The position numbers were made by a program, and so were the translations under genes. This document shows, piece after piece, positions 5,791 through 12,100 of a DNA stretch of 12,640 bases (position 1 is the first letter of the stretch; each line of letters starts with the position of its first letter). The stretch comes from an uncultured Oscillibacter sp. (GTDB taxonomy: Bacteria; Bacillota; Clostridia; Oscillospirales; Oscillospiraceae), in assembly GCF_910579365.1 (NCBI RefSeq), contig NZ_CAJTUX010000075.1, positions 1 through 12,640 on the forward strand. The letters are read 5' to 3'. The notes beneath the pieces were generated by a model, which was not told where the DNA came from, did no database searches, and saw nothing but the letters and a program-made list of their open reading frames with translations.

Positions 5791-7053
5791 ATGGCAAGAG
5801 GCGACGGTATCCATCGTACCAACGCAAGAAATATGAGGCTGACCGCTGCCAGAATCGGCAACGCGCAGCAGCAAAACGAACGGGAAAAGGAATCCTATGT
5901 CAATCAGGATATTGTCCCGGAGAGAACGCACCTCAATGTCCATTTCAAGAAACCGACCGCCGGATATGCGGAGATGTTTGAGCAGTTGAAAAAGGACGGG
6001 ATCATCTCCACCCGTGGATTGAAAGAGGATGCCTTTCTCTACGGCGAGCTGGTCTTTGACGTAAACACCGCCTATTTTCATAATCACGGCGGCTATGACT
6101 TCGCAAAACAATTTTACACCGACGCATACAAATCCGCAATAGAAATCGTCGGCGGCGAGCAGTATATCCTTTCGGCGGTCATGCACGCCGACGAGCGCAA
6201 CCGCGCCATGTCCGACGCGCTGGAGCAGGACGTGTACCACTATCACCTTCATGTGGTCTACATTCCCGTCGTGGAAAAGCAAATCCTGTGGTCGAAACGC
6301 TGCAAGGATAAATCGCTGGTGGGTACGGTCAAGGAAACGATACAGCAGGTCAGCATGAGCAAAAAGTGGGATTCCAAGCCCGCGCTGGACGAGCATGGGA
6401 AACCGCTGCTGAACGCAAACGGGAAAACTGTGCTCCCAAAATCCTATTCCGTTCTGCAAGATGATTTCTTCGCTGCCATGCGAAAGGCAGGGTATGACGA
6501 TGTGGAGCGAGGCGAACGCGGCAGCTCCGAGGAACATCTGACGGTGACGCAGTTCAAGGTGCAGCAGGAACAGGCGCGGCTGGCAGAATTCACAGAACAG
6601 AACCGTCAGCAGGAAAAACAGGCAGCAACGCTTGGGAGCAAAATTGAAAAAATCCAGAATCAGCGGGTCGATGTGCGGTCTATCGAAAAAATCGTGGCAA
6701 CGTCCATTCCCTTCTCATCCAAAGTTGCCGTGGAGCGTGAAGATTTTGACCGGATTTCCACTCTGGCAAAGAAGTATGTTACAGCAGAGAAAAAGGAATC
6801 CAAACTGCAAAAGGCGGTGGATGCGGCAAACAAACTGATTGCAAAGCTCAAGGCTGAGATTGACAGTTTGAAACAGGAAATTTCTGATTATAAGTCTGTC
6901 CACAGCAAGCTCCGTGCGGCAGAATTGGAGCGTGAAAATACGGAGCTGCGCGGGAAAGTCCGCAGCTATGAGGATGTAATTCAGCGTAATAATCTGTGGC
7001 GATTCTTCCATCCGCTCAGAGAAAAAGCGGTCACGAGGGACGAAGCTCGCTGA
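5791..7053 (+). CDS. mob: MobV-family (Pre/Mob) relaxase
   Basis: The 420-residue protein would nick one strand at oriT and pilot it during conjugal mobilization. Motif I-like sequence is at about 44-51 (RTHLNVHF). Motif III-like sequence is split: HADE at 132-135 and YHYHLHVVYIPV at 149-160, together supplying the metal-binding histidines H150, H152 and H154. The usual HxDE and PHxHxxxVP parts lie closer together in the family, so there is a short insertion here. The C-terminal half (about 250-400) is strongly coiled-coil-forming (ENTELRGKVRSYED). AGGAGG lies 11 nt before the ATG. The gene follows the candidate oriT and ends before a strong terminator. The length is typical. Confidence 0.85.
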   Translation: MARGDGIHRTNARNMRLTAARIGNAQQQNEREKESYVNQDIVPERTHLNVHFKKPTAGYAEMFEQLKKDGIISTRGLKEDAFLYGELVFDVNTAYFHNHGGYDFAKQFYTDAYKSAIEIVGGEQYILSAVMHADERNRAMSDALEQDVYHYHLHVVYIPVVEKQILWSKRCKDKSLVGTVKETIQQVSMSKKWDSKPALDEHGKPLLNANGKTVLPKSYSVLQDDFFAAMRKAGYDDVERGERGSSEEHLTVTQFKVQQEQARLAEFTEQNRQQEKQAATLGSKIEKIQNQRVDVRSIEKIVATSIPFSSKVAVEREDFDRISTLAKKYVTAEKKESKLQKAVDAANKLIAKLKAEIDSLKQEISDYKSVHSKLRAAELERENTELRGKVRSYEDVIQRNNLWRFFHPLREKAVTRDEAR

Positions 7054-7092
7054 TTCCTGTGTAGAGCCGGAAAAAACGCATTTTATCGAATG

Positions 7093-7138
7093 GGAGCGCG
7101 TCGGACAGGGCAGACATCGTCCGGCGCGCTCCTGTTTG
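7093..7138 (+). terminator. Terminator after the relaxase
   Basis: A 14-bp GC-rich stem (7093-7106 with 7119-7132, one G-T pair) closes a 12-nt loop and is followed by TGTTTG. It begins about 40 nt after the relaxase stop and ends the replication/mobilization operon. The T-tract is short, but the stem is very stable. Confidence 0.7.
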
Positions 7139-7257
7139 AAAATTGCCATTTTTCCCAAGTCAAGAGCCGAAGAAAATCCCCGAAAAACACCCCTATTGCG
7201 TGACAGAGCCGCAGAAAGGATAAGTGTAAGCAGTCAAGTAAATGTCCGCACCCCCAA

Positions 7258-7286
7258 TTGGTATACTTTATCTTACCATTTACAAT
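7258..7286 (+). promoter_or_regulatory. Promoter-like sequence immediately before the 7293 ATG
   Basis: TTGGTA (7258-7263) and TACAAT (7281-7286) are 17 nt apart. The predicted transcription start falls at or within a few bases of ATG 7293, which would give an mRNA with almost no leader. The match to consensus is moderate (4/6 and 5/6). Confidence 0.4.
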
Positions 7287-7292
7287 AAGCCT

Positions 7293-7568
7293 ATGAGAAC
7301 AGGACTTACCAAGCAGGAAAAGACCACCGAAATCTATTTTGACGAGAAAGACCCCACCATCTTCATCCGCACCCACAACACCGACCTCAAAAACAGGCTG
7401 ACCGCATACAGCCGCAAACACCCTGCCGTCTGCAAGCTGACGGACGTAGACCCGGACACGGGCTGCAAGGAATTTGAGATTGAAAAGGGACGCTTCTCTT
7501 TCCGGCTGACCGCCCCATACAGAGAGGAACGCCGCAGGGCGGCAAGCGAAGCGGCGAAAAACGAATAA
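7293..7568 (+). CDS. Small hypothetical protein of clostridial mobile elements
   Basis: The frame is open from an ATG at 7242 (108 residues), but the family-like sequence starts at ATG 7293 with MRTGLTKQEKTTEIYFDEKD. It continues with FIRTHNTDLKNRLTAY and a C-terminal SFRLTAPYREERRRAASEAA. That is 91 residues: a mixed, probably small alpha/beta protein with a basic C-terminus, no cysteine motif beyond single residues, and no signal or membrane segment. I have seen this type in clostridial integrative elements but know no function. Neither start has a good ribosome binding site; the promoter-like sequence ending 6 nt before 7293 could make that start leaderless. It is convergent with the histidine kinase, whose stop lies 7 nt away. 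Confidence 0.65.
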   Translation: MRTGLTKQEKTTEIYFDEKDPTIFIRTHNTDLKNRLTAYSRKHPAVCKLTDVDPDTGCKEFEIEKGRFSFRLTAPYREERRRAASEAAKNE

Positions 7569-7575
7569 AAGGGTT

Positions 7576-8727
7576 TTAGGGCTTCGTTGATTGTTGCGTT
7601 GGCAACCCCACCACAATGGTAGTGCCCTTCTCCGAACTTTTCTCTACCCAAACGGAGCCGCCGTGGAGGTCGGCGATCTCCCATACCAGTGAGAGCCCCA
7701 GTCCTGCGCCACCGTATTCCCGGCTGCGAGACTTGTCCACCCGGAAGAAGGGCTGGAAGATACTGCGCTGATACACCTCCGGGATGCCGCAGCCGGTGTC
7801 GGAGACGCGGAGCAGGAGCTTTTCCAACTCCTGAGTGACAGAAACCCGTACCGAGCCGCCCGGCCGGTTGTACTTGACAGCATTCTCCGTCAGGTTGAAG
7901 ATCAGCCGGTAGATCAGTGCATCGCTGCCGGTCATAATGCCGTCGCCCTCCGCCGTCAGCGTGACGCCGAGCTTATCTGAGAGCGGCGCAAGATCTGTGA
8001 AGATCTCCTCGATCATGGGAGCGAGCTGGATCCGCTCGTTCCGCGCCACCTGCCGCAGATTGCTCATCTCCAGCAGTGTCCTGGTCATCTGTATCAGCCG
8101 TTCCGTCTGCTCACGCAAAAGCGTGAGGAACTCCGCCGTCTCCGGTCGCACATCAGGATGCTCCGCGGAAAACAGCTCCAACTGCGCCTGCATTAGTGCC
8201 AGTGGCGTGCGCAGCTCGTGGGCGGCGTTGCCGGTGAACTGCCGCTGGGCGGAAAAGGCGTTGTTCAGCCGCTCCAGCATCTGGTTGAACGAGCGGCTCA
8301 GCTGCCGGAACTCCGAAATAGCATCTTCATCGATCCTCATATCGGCAAGATTGTTCAGCTGCACCTGCTCCACCTGCGAGGTAAAGCTGCGCAGGGGCTT
8401 GAGAGCGCGTCCGCTGACGAAATAGGCGAGGATGCCGCTGAGCAGCGTTACCGCCGCCGTGATGTACCAGTTGGTGGTGCGGAAGCGCCCCTGCACCCCA
8501 TCGACGACGATGGTCAACTCCTCGTTGGGCGCTATGAGCTGCGGGTCAAAGCTCGCCGCTCCGCCATCATTCAGGATCACCGTGCCGCCGCCTTGTAAAC
8601 TGTCCGCAATGGTGTCCATATAGTACACACCGGAGGAGCACAGCAGCAAATTCATGGCCACGCAAGTGATGCCGATGAGCAGGACGGACATCAGCGTGAT
8701 GCGCCACTGCAGGGAAAGCCGCTTCAT
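7576..8727 (-). CDS. Membrane sensor histidine kinase of the cargo
   Basis: The 383-residue kinase has two membrane segments (about 9-30 and 87-106) around a small extracytoplasmic loop of about 55 residues. HAMP (about 107-158) follows, then the HisKA H-box QFTGNAAHELRTPLALMQ with H170. The HATPase domain has N-box NLTENAVKYN (N282), G1 DTGCGIP (310-316) and G2 GGAGLGLSLV (339-348). This is a complete, OmpR-partner-type kinase. The sensor loop has no recognisable domain and lacks cysteines, so the signal is unknown. Its ATG overlaps the regulator stop by 4 nt (ATGA), so the two are co-translated. By position it should control the divergent redox operon. Confidence 0.93.
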   Translation of the reverse strand: MKRLSLQWRITLMSVLLIGITCVAMNLLLCSSGVYYMDTIADSLQGGGTVILNDGGAASFDPQLIAPNEELTIVVDGVQGRFRTTNWYITAAVTLLSGILAYFVSGRALKPLRSFTSQVEQVQLNNLADMRIDEDAISEFRQLSRSFNQMLERLNNAFSAQRQFTGNAAHELRTPLALMQAQLELFSAEHPDVRPETAEFLTLLREQTERLIQMTRTLLEMSNLRQVARNERIQLAPMIEEIFTDLAPLSDKLGVTLTAEGDGIMTGSDALIYRLIFNLTENAVKYNRPGGSVRVSVTQELEKLLLRVSDTGCGIPEVYQRSIFQPFFRVDKSRSREYGGAGLGLSLVWEIADLHGGSVWVEKSSEKGTTIVVGLPTQQSTKP

Positions 8728-9401
8728 TCCTCCTCGCCTCCCATCAGATAGCCCTCGCCGATGCGGTTGCGGATGGGGTCATAGCCCAGCACGGCGCGGA
8801 GCTTTTTGCGCAGGGCGGAGATGTGGACGCGAACGGAATTGCTGAAGCTGTCCACGCTATTGTCCCAAACGTGATCCATCAGCTCCTCCTGACTTACTGG
8901 CCTTCCTTGATGCACCATCAGGTATTCCAGGATTCCCGTTTCCTTCCGGGTGAGCGTCAGTGTCTGCCCGTTGACGGTGGCGGTACGGGAGCGGGTGTCA
9001 AAGGTCAGGCCTCCGCAGCTTAGCAGCACATCCTGCTGGGTGAACTGCCGCAATGTCAGGCTGCGGATGCGGGCCTCCAGCTCCGCCAAGTGGAAGGGCT
9101 TCGCCAGATAGTCGTTCGCCCCGGCATCCAGCCCCTGCACCTTGTCCTCCACTTCGCTGCGGGCGGAGAGGATCAGCACCCGCGTCTCCCGGTCGGTCTG
9201 CCGCAGGGTGCGCAGCACCGTCATGCCGTCCTTTTTCGGCAGATTCAGATCAAGAAGCACCAGATCGTATCGTTCCACGCCCAGAAACGCCAGCGCCTTT
9301 TCGCCGTCATAGCAGTAGTCCACGCTGTAGGCCAGCCGCCGCAGGCTGCGAACGATGGTCTCGCACAGGGCGCGTTCATCTTCAATTACTAAAAGGTGCA
9401 T
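8724..9401 (-). CDS. OmpR/PhoB-family response regulator of the cargo
   Basis: The 225-residue protein has a receiver domain (1-115) with the acidic pair E7/D8, phosphoacceptor D51 (VLLDLNLP), S79 (LILSAR) and K101 (LAKPF). The winged-helix DNA-binding domain (about 125-220) carries TRKETGILEYLMVHQGRPVS, DNSVDSFSNSVRVHISALRK and the final GEGYLMG. All key residues are present. A purine-rich AAAAAGGAGGG lies about 7 nt before the ATG. It is the first gene of the minus-strand pair and diverges from the redox operon across a 147-nt intergenic region. That region holds a CGTT direct repeat at an 11-bp period, a plausible site for this regulator. Confidence 0.95.
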   Translation of the reverse strand: MHLLVIEDERALCETIVRSLRRLAYSVDYCYDGEKALAFLGVERYDLVLLDLNLPKKDGMTVLRTLRQTDRETRVLILSARSEVEDKVQGLDAGANDYLAKPFHLAELEARIRSLTLRQFTQQDVLLSCGGLTFDTRSRTATVNGQTLTLTRKETGILEYLMVHQGRPVSQEELMDHVWDNSVDSFSNSVRVHISALRKKLRAVLGYDPIRNRIGEGYLMGGEEE

Positions 9402-9442
9402 GAGAGCCCTCCTTTTTATTTCTTCGTTTTTGTGTTGCTTTC

Positions 9443-9517
9443 ATTATAGCAAAAACAGATAAGGTTTGCGTTAAGTTTTCGTTCTTAGCAGAGACTTTAA
9501 CTCTCCCGCGCTATGAT
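9443..9517. promoter_or_regulatory. Divergent control region between regulator and redox operon
   Basis: On the minus strand, a perfect TATAAT (9443-9448) serves the regulator; its -35 is weak (TTAACG at 20 nt is the best I see). On the plus strand, TATGAT (9512-9517) lies about 30 nt before the first redox gene, again without a good -35. CGTTAAGTTTT followed by CGTTCTTAGCA (starting 9469 and 9480) is a direct CGTT repeat with an 11-bp period, typical for tandem OmpR-type binding. Weak -35 boxes plus such a repeat suggest activation by the phosphorylated regulator. Confidence 0.5.
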
Positions 9518-9548
9518 GGGGGCAGAAAATCGGAAAGGGTGATGAAAA

Positions 9549-9695
9549 ATGAGCTGCGGGAAAAAGGCCGCGGCGCAGATCGTGCTGCTGATGGCCGGAG
9601 CCGCCATGCTGTGCTTTGGTGTCTGGCGGGGCGAGGCGGCGACAGTGCTGAGCAAAGCAATCAAATTATGTCTGGAGTGTGTGGGCATTGGGTAA
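9549..9695 (+). CDS. CD1871A-type small membrane CXXC protein
   Basis: This 48-residue gene is easy to miss. It begins at ATG 9549 (MSCGKKAAAQIVLLMAGAAM), after GGAAAGGGTG about 8 nt upstream. One membrane segment (about 8-26) is followed by GVWRGEAATVLSKAIKLCLE and a C-terminal CLEC motif (C41 and C44), then CVGIG in sequence. The GVWRGE...CxxC pattern matches the CD1871A family of CXXC proteins, named after a Clostridioides difficile locus. The CXXC could cycle between thiol and disulfide or bind iron at the membrane face. Its stop overlaps the start of the iron-sulfur protein gene, so the two are coupled. The function is inferred. Confidence 0.85.
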   Translation: MSCGKKAAAQIVLLMAGAAMLCFGVWRGEAATVLSKAIKLCLECVGIG

Positions 9696-10614
9696 AAAGT
9701 TTTCAGGCGTTTCACAGACCATGTCCCGCTTCCGGGGCTGGATTCAGGCGGGGGCGACGCTGCTGACCAACCTGCATCTGCCGAACTTTCTCAAGGGCGG
9801 ACTGTATCAGGGGACGGGGAAGACCGTCTGCGTGCCGGGGCTGAACTGCTACTCCTGTCCGGCGGCGTCCGGGGCCTGCCCCATCGGGGCGTTTCAGGCG
9901 GTGGTGGGGTCTTCCAAGTTCAGCTTCTCCTACTATATCACAGGCTTCCTCATTCTGCTGGGCGTGCTGCTGGGGCGCTTTATCTGCGGCTTTCTATGCC
10001 CCTTCGGCTGGTTTCAGGAGCTGCTGCACAAAATCCCCACTAAGAAGCTTTCCACAAAGAGGCTGAAGCCGCTGACATACCTGAAATACGCTGTCCTGCT
10101 GGTGATGGTTTTCCTGCTACCGGCGTTCCTTGTGAACGATGTTGGCATGGGAGACCCGTTCTTCTGCAAATACCTCTGCCCCCAAGGCGTGCTGGAGGGA
10201 GCCATCCCGCTGTCCCTTGCCAATTCCGGCATCCGGGCGGTGCTGGGCAAGCTGTTTACATGGAAATTCAGCATCCTGCTGTCGGTGATTGCGCTGAGCG
10301 TACTGTTCTACCGACCGTTCTGCAAGTGGCTCTGCCCGCTTGGCGCGTTCTACGCGCTGTTCAACCGGGTGTCCCTCTTCCAGATGAAGGTGGATAAGAA
10401 TAAGTGCGTCTCCTGCGGGAAATGCGCCAGAGCCTGCAAGATGGATGTGGATGTGACGAAAACGCCCAACCATACCGAATGCATCCGCTGCGGAATGTGC
10501 ATCCGCGCCTGTCCGACGAAAGCCGTGTGCTTCCGCTACGGCTTCGGAGACGGTAAAGATAAGGCAAAAGCAGCGGAAACGCTACAGACAAACAACAATA
10601 ACAGGGAGGAATAA
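9679..10614 (+). CDS. Polytopic 4Fe-4S membrane protein, NapH/CcoG-like
   Basis: The frame starts at GTG 9679; TTG 9688, 10 nt after GGAG, or ATG 9721 are also possible starts. In the 311-residue version, an N-terminal cysteine cluster VPGLNCYSCP...GACPIG (C51, C57, C60, C67) is followed by membrane segments at about 85-107, 137-157 and 196-213. Repeated CxxxCP motifs sit at C103/C107, C163/C167 and C215/C219. A soluble ferredoxin domain then carries CVSCGKCARAC (243-253) and CIRCGMCIRACP (268-279), ligands for two 4Fe-4S clusters. This is the layout of Fer4_5 electron carriers that pass electrons between cytoplasm and membrane partners. It overlaps the CXXC gene and lies 5 nt before the TlpA-like gene, so all three form an operon. 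Confidence 0.9.
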   Translation: MWALGKKFSGVSQTMSRFRGWIQAGATLLTNLHLPNFLKGGLYQGTGKTVCVPGLNCYSCPAASGACPIGAFQAVVGSSKFSFSYYITGFLILLGVLLGRFICGFLCPFGWFQELLHKIPTKKLSTKRLKPLTYLKYAVLLVMVFLLPAFLVNDVGMGDPFFCKYLCPQGVLEGAIPLSLANSGIRAVLGKLFTWKFSILLSVIALSVLFYRPFCKWLCPLGAFYALFNRVSLFQMKVDKNKCVSCGKCARACKMDVDVTKTPNHTECIRCGMCIRACPTKAVCFRYGFGDGKDKAKAAETLQTNNNNREE

Positions 10615-10619
10615 AACGA

Positions 10620-11576
10620 ATGAAGATGAATAGGACGAATACTGCCGGCAGAATTCTGGCGCTGCTGCTTACTGCACTGATGGTGCTCTCTCTGGCAGCC
10701 TGCGGCACAAAGGGCGGAGACAAAATGGACGGAATGAGCAGCGAACCGAAGAATGCCGAGGAAGCGGTTGCCATGCACAAGGAGCTGATGGCGCAGGAAA
10801 ATGCCATTCTCTCGGAGGACACAGCGCTTTGGGAAAAGGTTTTCATGGCGGCCGACAAGGGCATGACCATGCAGGAGGACGACAAAAACTATGGTGAGTT
10901 CTTGTTGGACACCATCGAAGGTTCCAAAGATCAGTTTACGGAGGATGAGCTGAAGCTGCTCAAGGAGGCGGCGGAGAAGATCCGCGAGATTGAAAACAAG
11001 CTGACCATGATAGAGAAAAAGTACCCCGAGGCGGCACAGCAATCTACGGATGGCGCTATGAGCGTGCCCGCGGGCAGCGACATGACCACGCCGCCTGATG
11101 ACGGCAGCATGCAGAAATTCCCCGCCTTTGAGGGCAAGGACCTGGATGGCAACACGGTGAAGAGCGACGAGCTGTTCTCCGCCAACGCCGTCACCGTGGT
11201 GAATTTCTGGTTCACCACCTGCAATCCCTGCGTGGGCGAGCTTTCCGAGCTGGACGCACTGAACAAGGAGCTTGCGAAGAAGGGCGGCGCACTCATCGGT
11301 GTCAACACCTTCACATTGGATGGCGATGAAGCGGCAATTTCCGAAGCAAAAGATGTACTGGCCAAGAAGGGCGTGACCTACCAGAATGTGTATTTCGCTT
11401 CCGACGGCGAGGCGGGAAAGTTCACTACAAACATTTTTGCCTACCCCACCACCTATGTGGTTGACCGCAACGGCAATATCGTGGGTGACCCCATCGTAGG
11501 CGCCATCACGGAAAAGAAGCAGGCGGAGACGCTGCAAAAGCTCATCGACCAGGCTCTTGCCGCCGATATGGGCTGA
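10620..11576 (+). CDS. TlpA-like thioredoxin-fold lipoprotein
   Basis: The 318-residue protein starts with a lipoprotein signal peptide: a basic N-terminus, a hydrophobic stretch and lipobox LSLAAC with C28. Residues about 43-135 are helical and charged (FTEDELKLLKEAAEKIREIE) and would be an extra N-terminal domain or spacer, followed by a Ser/Pro/Met linker. The redoxin/TlpA domain (about 165-315) has VNFWFTTCNPC with the C200-N-P-C203 active site and a cis-proline at P275 (FAYPTTYVVD). It would reduce disulfides or other oxidised substrates outside the membrane. AGGGAGG lies 10-11 nt before the ATG. No CcdA/DsbD partner is nearby, so the upstream iron-sulfur and CXXC proteins are the likely electron source. 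Confidence 0.92.
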   Translation: MKMNRTNTAGRILALLLTALMVLSLAACGTKGGDKMDGMSSEPKNAEEAVAMHKELMAQENAILSEDTALWEKVFMAADKGMTMQEDDKNYGEFLLDTIEGSKDQFTEDELKLLKEAAEKIREIENKLTMIEKKYPEAAQQSTDGAMSVPAGSDMTTPPDDGSMQKFPAFEGKDLDGNTVKSDELFSANAVTVVNFWFTTCNPCVGELSELDALNKELAKKGGALIGVNTFTLDGDEAAISEAKDVLAKKGVTYQNVYFASDGEAGKFTTNIFAYPTTYVVDRNGNIVGDPIVGAITEKKQAETLQKLIDQALAADMG

Positions 11577-11844
11577 CAAAGGAATTTATCTTCTCAGAAA
11601 GGAGGGATACACCATGTATGTCGGTTTGTTCAAACAGGACGTTCAGCTTGCTGTTCAGAATCAGATCGGCATAAGCAAGCGGGTCGTTGTAGATCAGATA
11701 ATCCAGCTCTGACCGCTGGAAGCGGTTATCGGCAACTTCGTTTTCAACGGCGGTGAAGTCAATGGAAATCTGGCTTCTATCGTCAAAAACCAATTCTACG
11801 CAGGCTGTGTCGATGTTGAATTGATAGGATATAAGTTTGCTCAT
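11542..11844 (-). CDS. DUF6061-like protein with an abnormal C-terminus
   Basis: The start is set at ATG 11844 (MSKLISYQFNIDTACVELVF) because TTGGAGGT lies 7 nt before it; ATG 11850 is too close to that site. Residues up to about 60 (RSELDYLIYNDPLAYADLIL) fit the DUF6061 family, small proteins common on clostridial mobile elements. From there the sequence (SKLNVLFEQTDIHGVSLL onward) looks unlike the family and runs antisense into the last 35 bases of the TlpA-like gene. I infer that the original 3' end and stop were lost at a junction near 11613-11665. An inverted repeat ACCTC/GAGGT (11851-11873) could mask the ribosome binding site. The function is unknown. Confidence 0.6.
   Translation of the reverse strand: MSKLISYQFNIDTACVELVFDDRSQISIDFTAVENEVADNRFQRSELDYLIYNDPLAYADLILNSKLNVLFEQTDIHGVSLLSEKINSFVSPYRRQEPGR
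11614..11712 (+). CDS. Short ORF with a strong start, possibly a truncated fourth operon gene
   Basis: AGAAAGGAGGG lies 7 nt before ATG 11614, about 37 nt after the TlpA-like gene. This is the best ribosome binding site of the redox operon. The frame encodes only 32 residues (MYVGLFKQDVQLAVQNQIGI onward) and stops at 11712. All but its first part is antisense to the DUF6061-like gene. It is either a real small peptide or the start of a fourth redox-operon gene cut off by the junction described for the DUF6061-like gene. There is no recognisable domain. Confidence 0.3.
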   Translation: MYVGLFKQDVQLAVQNQIGISKRVVVDQIIQL

Positions 11845-12100
11845 GGTCATACCTCCAAGATGTTTTTTGAGGTGAATCAGGCGGTCAATTCCGGGTGATT
11901 ATTGGCAGGAATCATACCGAAACCCGCTGCAAATCATTCAAAATAAGTCGTTGCGAACGGTTAGTACGTATAAAATAGCTGGCTACAAAACGGCTACAAA
12001 ATTCGTAAGAAACCTATGTACAGCCCGAAATACGTGGATTATTTGGACAAAATGCGTATCGAGAGTGCATTTTATAACCCTAAATCAAAGCCCAAGACTT
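11845..12100. other. Gene-poor right end of the inner element
   Basis: No supported gene lies here. The stretch contains the leader of the minus-strand DUF6061-like gene and, further right, integrase arm sites. A short open frame at 12016-12102 (MYSPKYVDYLDKMRIESAFY onward, 28 residues) has no ribosome binding site. It contains ATAACCCTAAATCAAA (12074-12089), which matches 1572-1587 on the other side with one mismatch. Confidence 0.5.
11980..12001 (+). repeat. Integrase arm-type sites, right end
   Basis: TGGCTACAAAA (11980-11990) is followed directly by CGGCTACAAAA (11991-12001), an 11-bp-period direct repeat. It matches the left-end pair at 1697-1718 in 17 of 22 positions and in the same orientation. 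It lies 100 bp inside the right core repeat. Confidence 0.6.

Noticed and set aside
5383..5861. Overlapping ORFs (5383-5709, 5535-5783, minus 5517-5861) in the region before the relaxase
   Set aside because: No ribosome binding sites and low-complexity translations; the sequence is better explained by dyads and an oriT-like motif.
5773..6537. 254-residue minus-strand ORF opposite the relaxase
   Set aside because: Antisense shadow of the MobV gene without recognisable motifs or ribosome binding site.
9539..9766. 75-residue plus-strand ORF over the start of the redox operon
   Set aside because: Arg/Gly-rich out-of-frame translation overlapping the CXXC gene and the iron-sulfur protein; no family-like sequence.
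10536..11579. 347-residue minus-strand ORF opposite the TlpA-like gene
   Set aside because: Long only because GC-rich coding sequence keeps the antisense frame open; the plus strand has a signal peptide, lipobox and CNPC motif.
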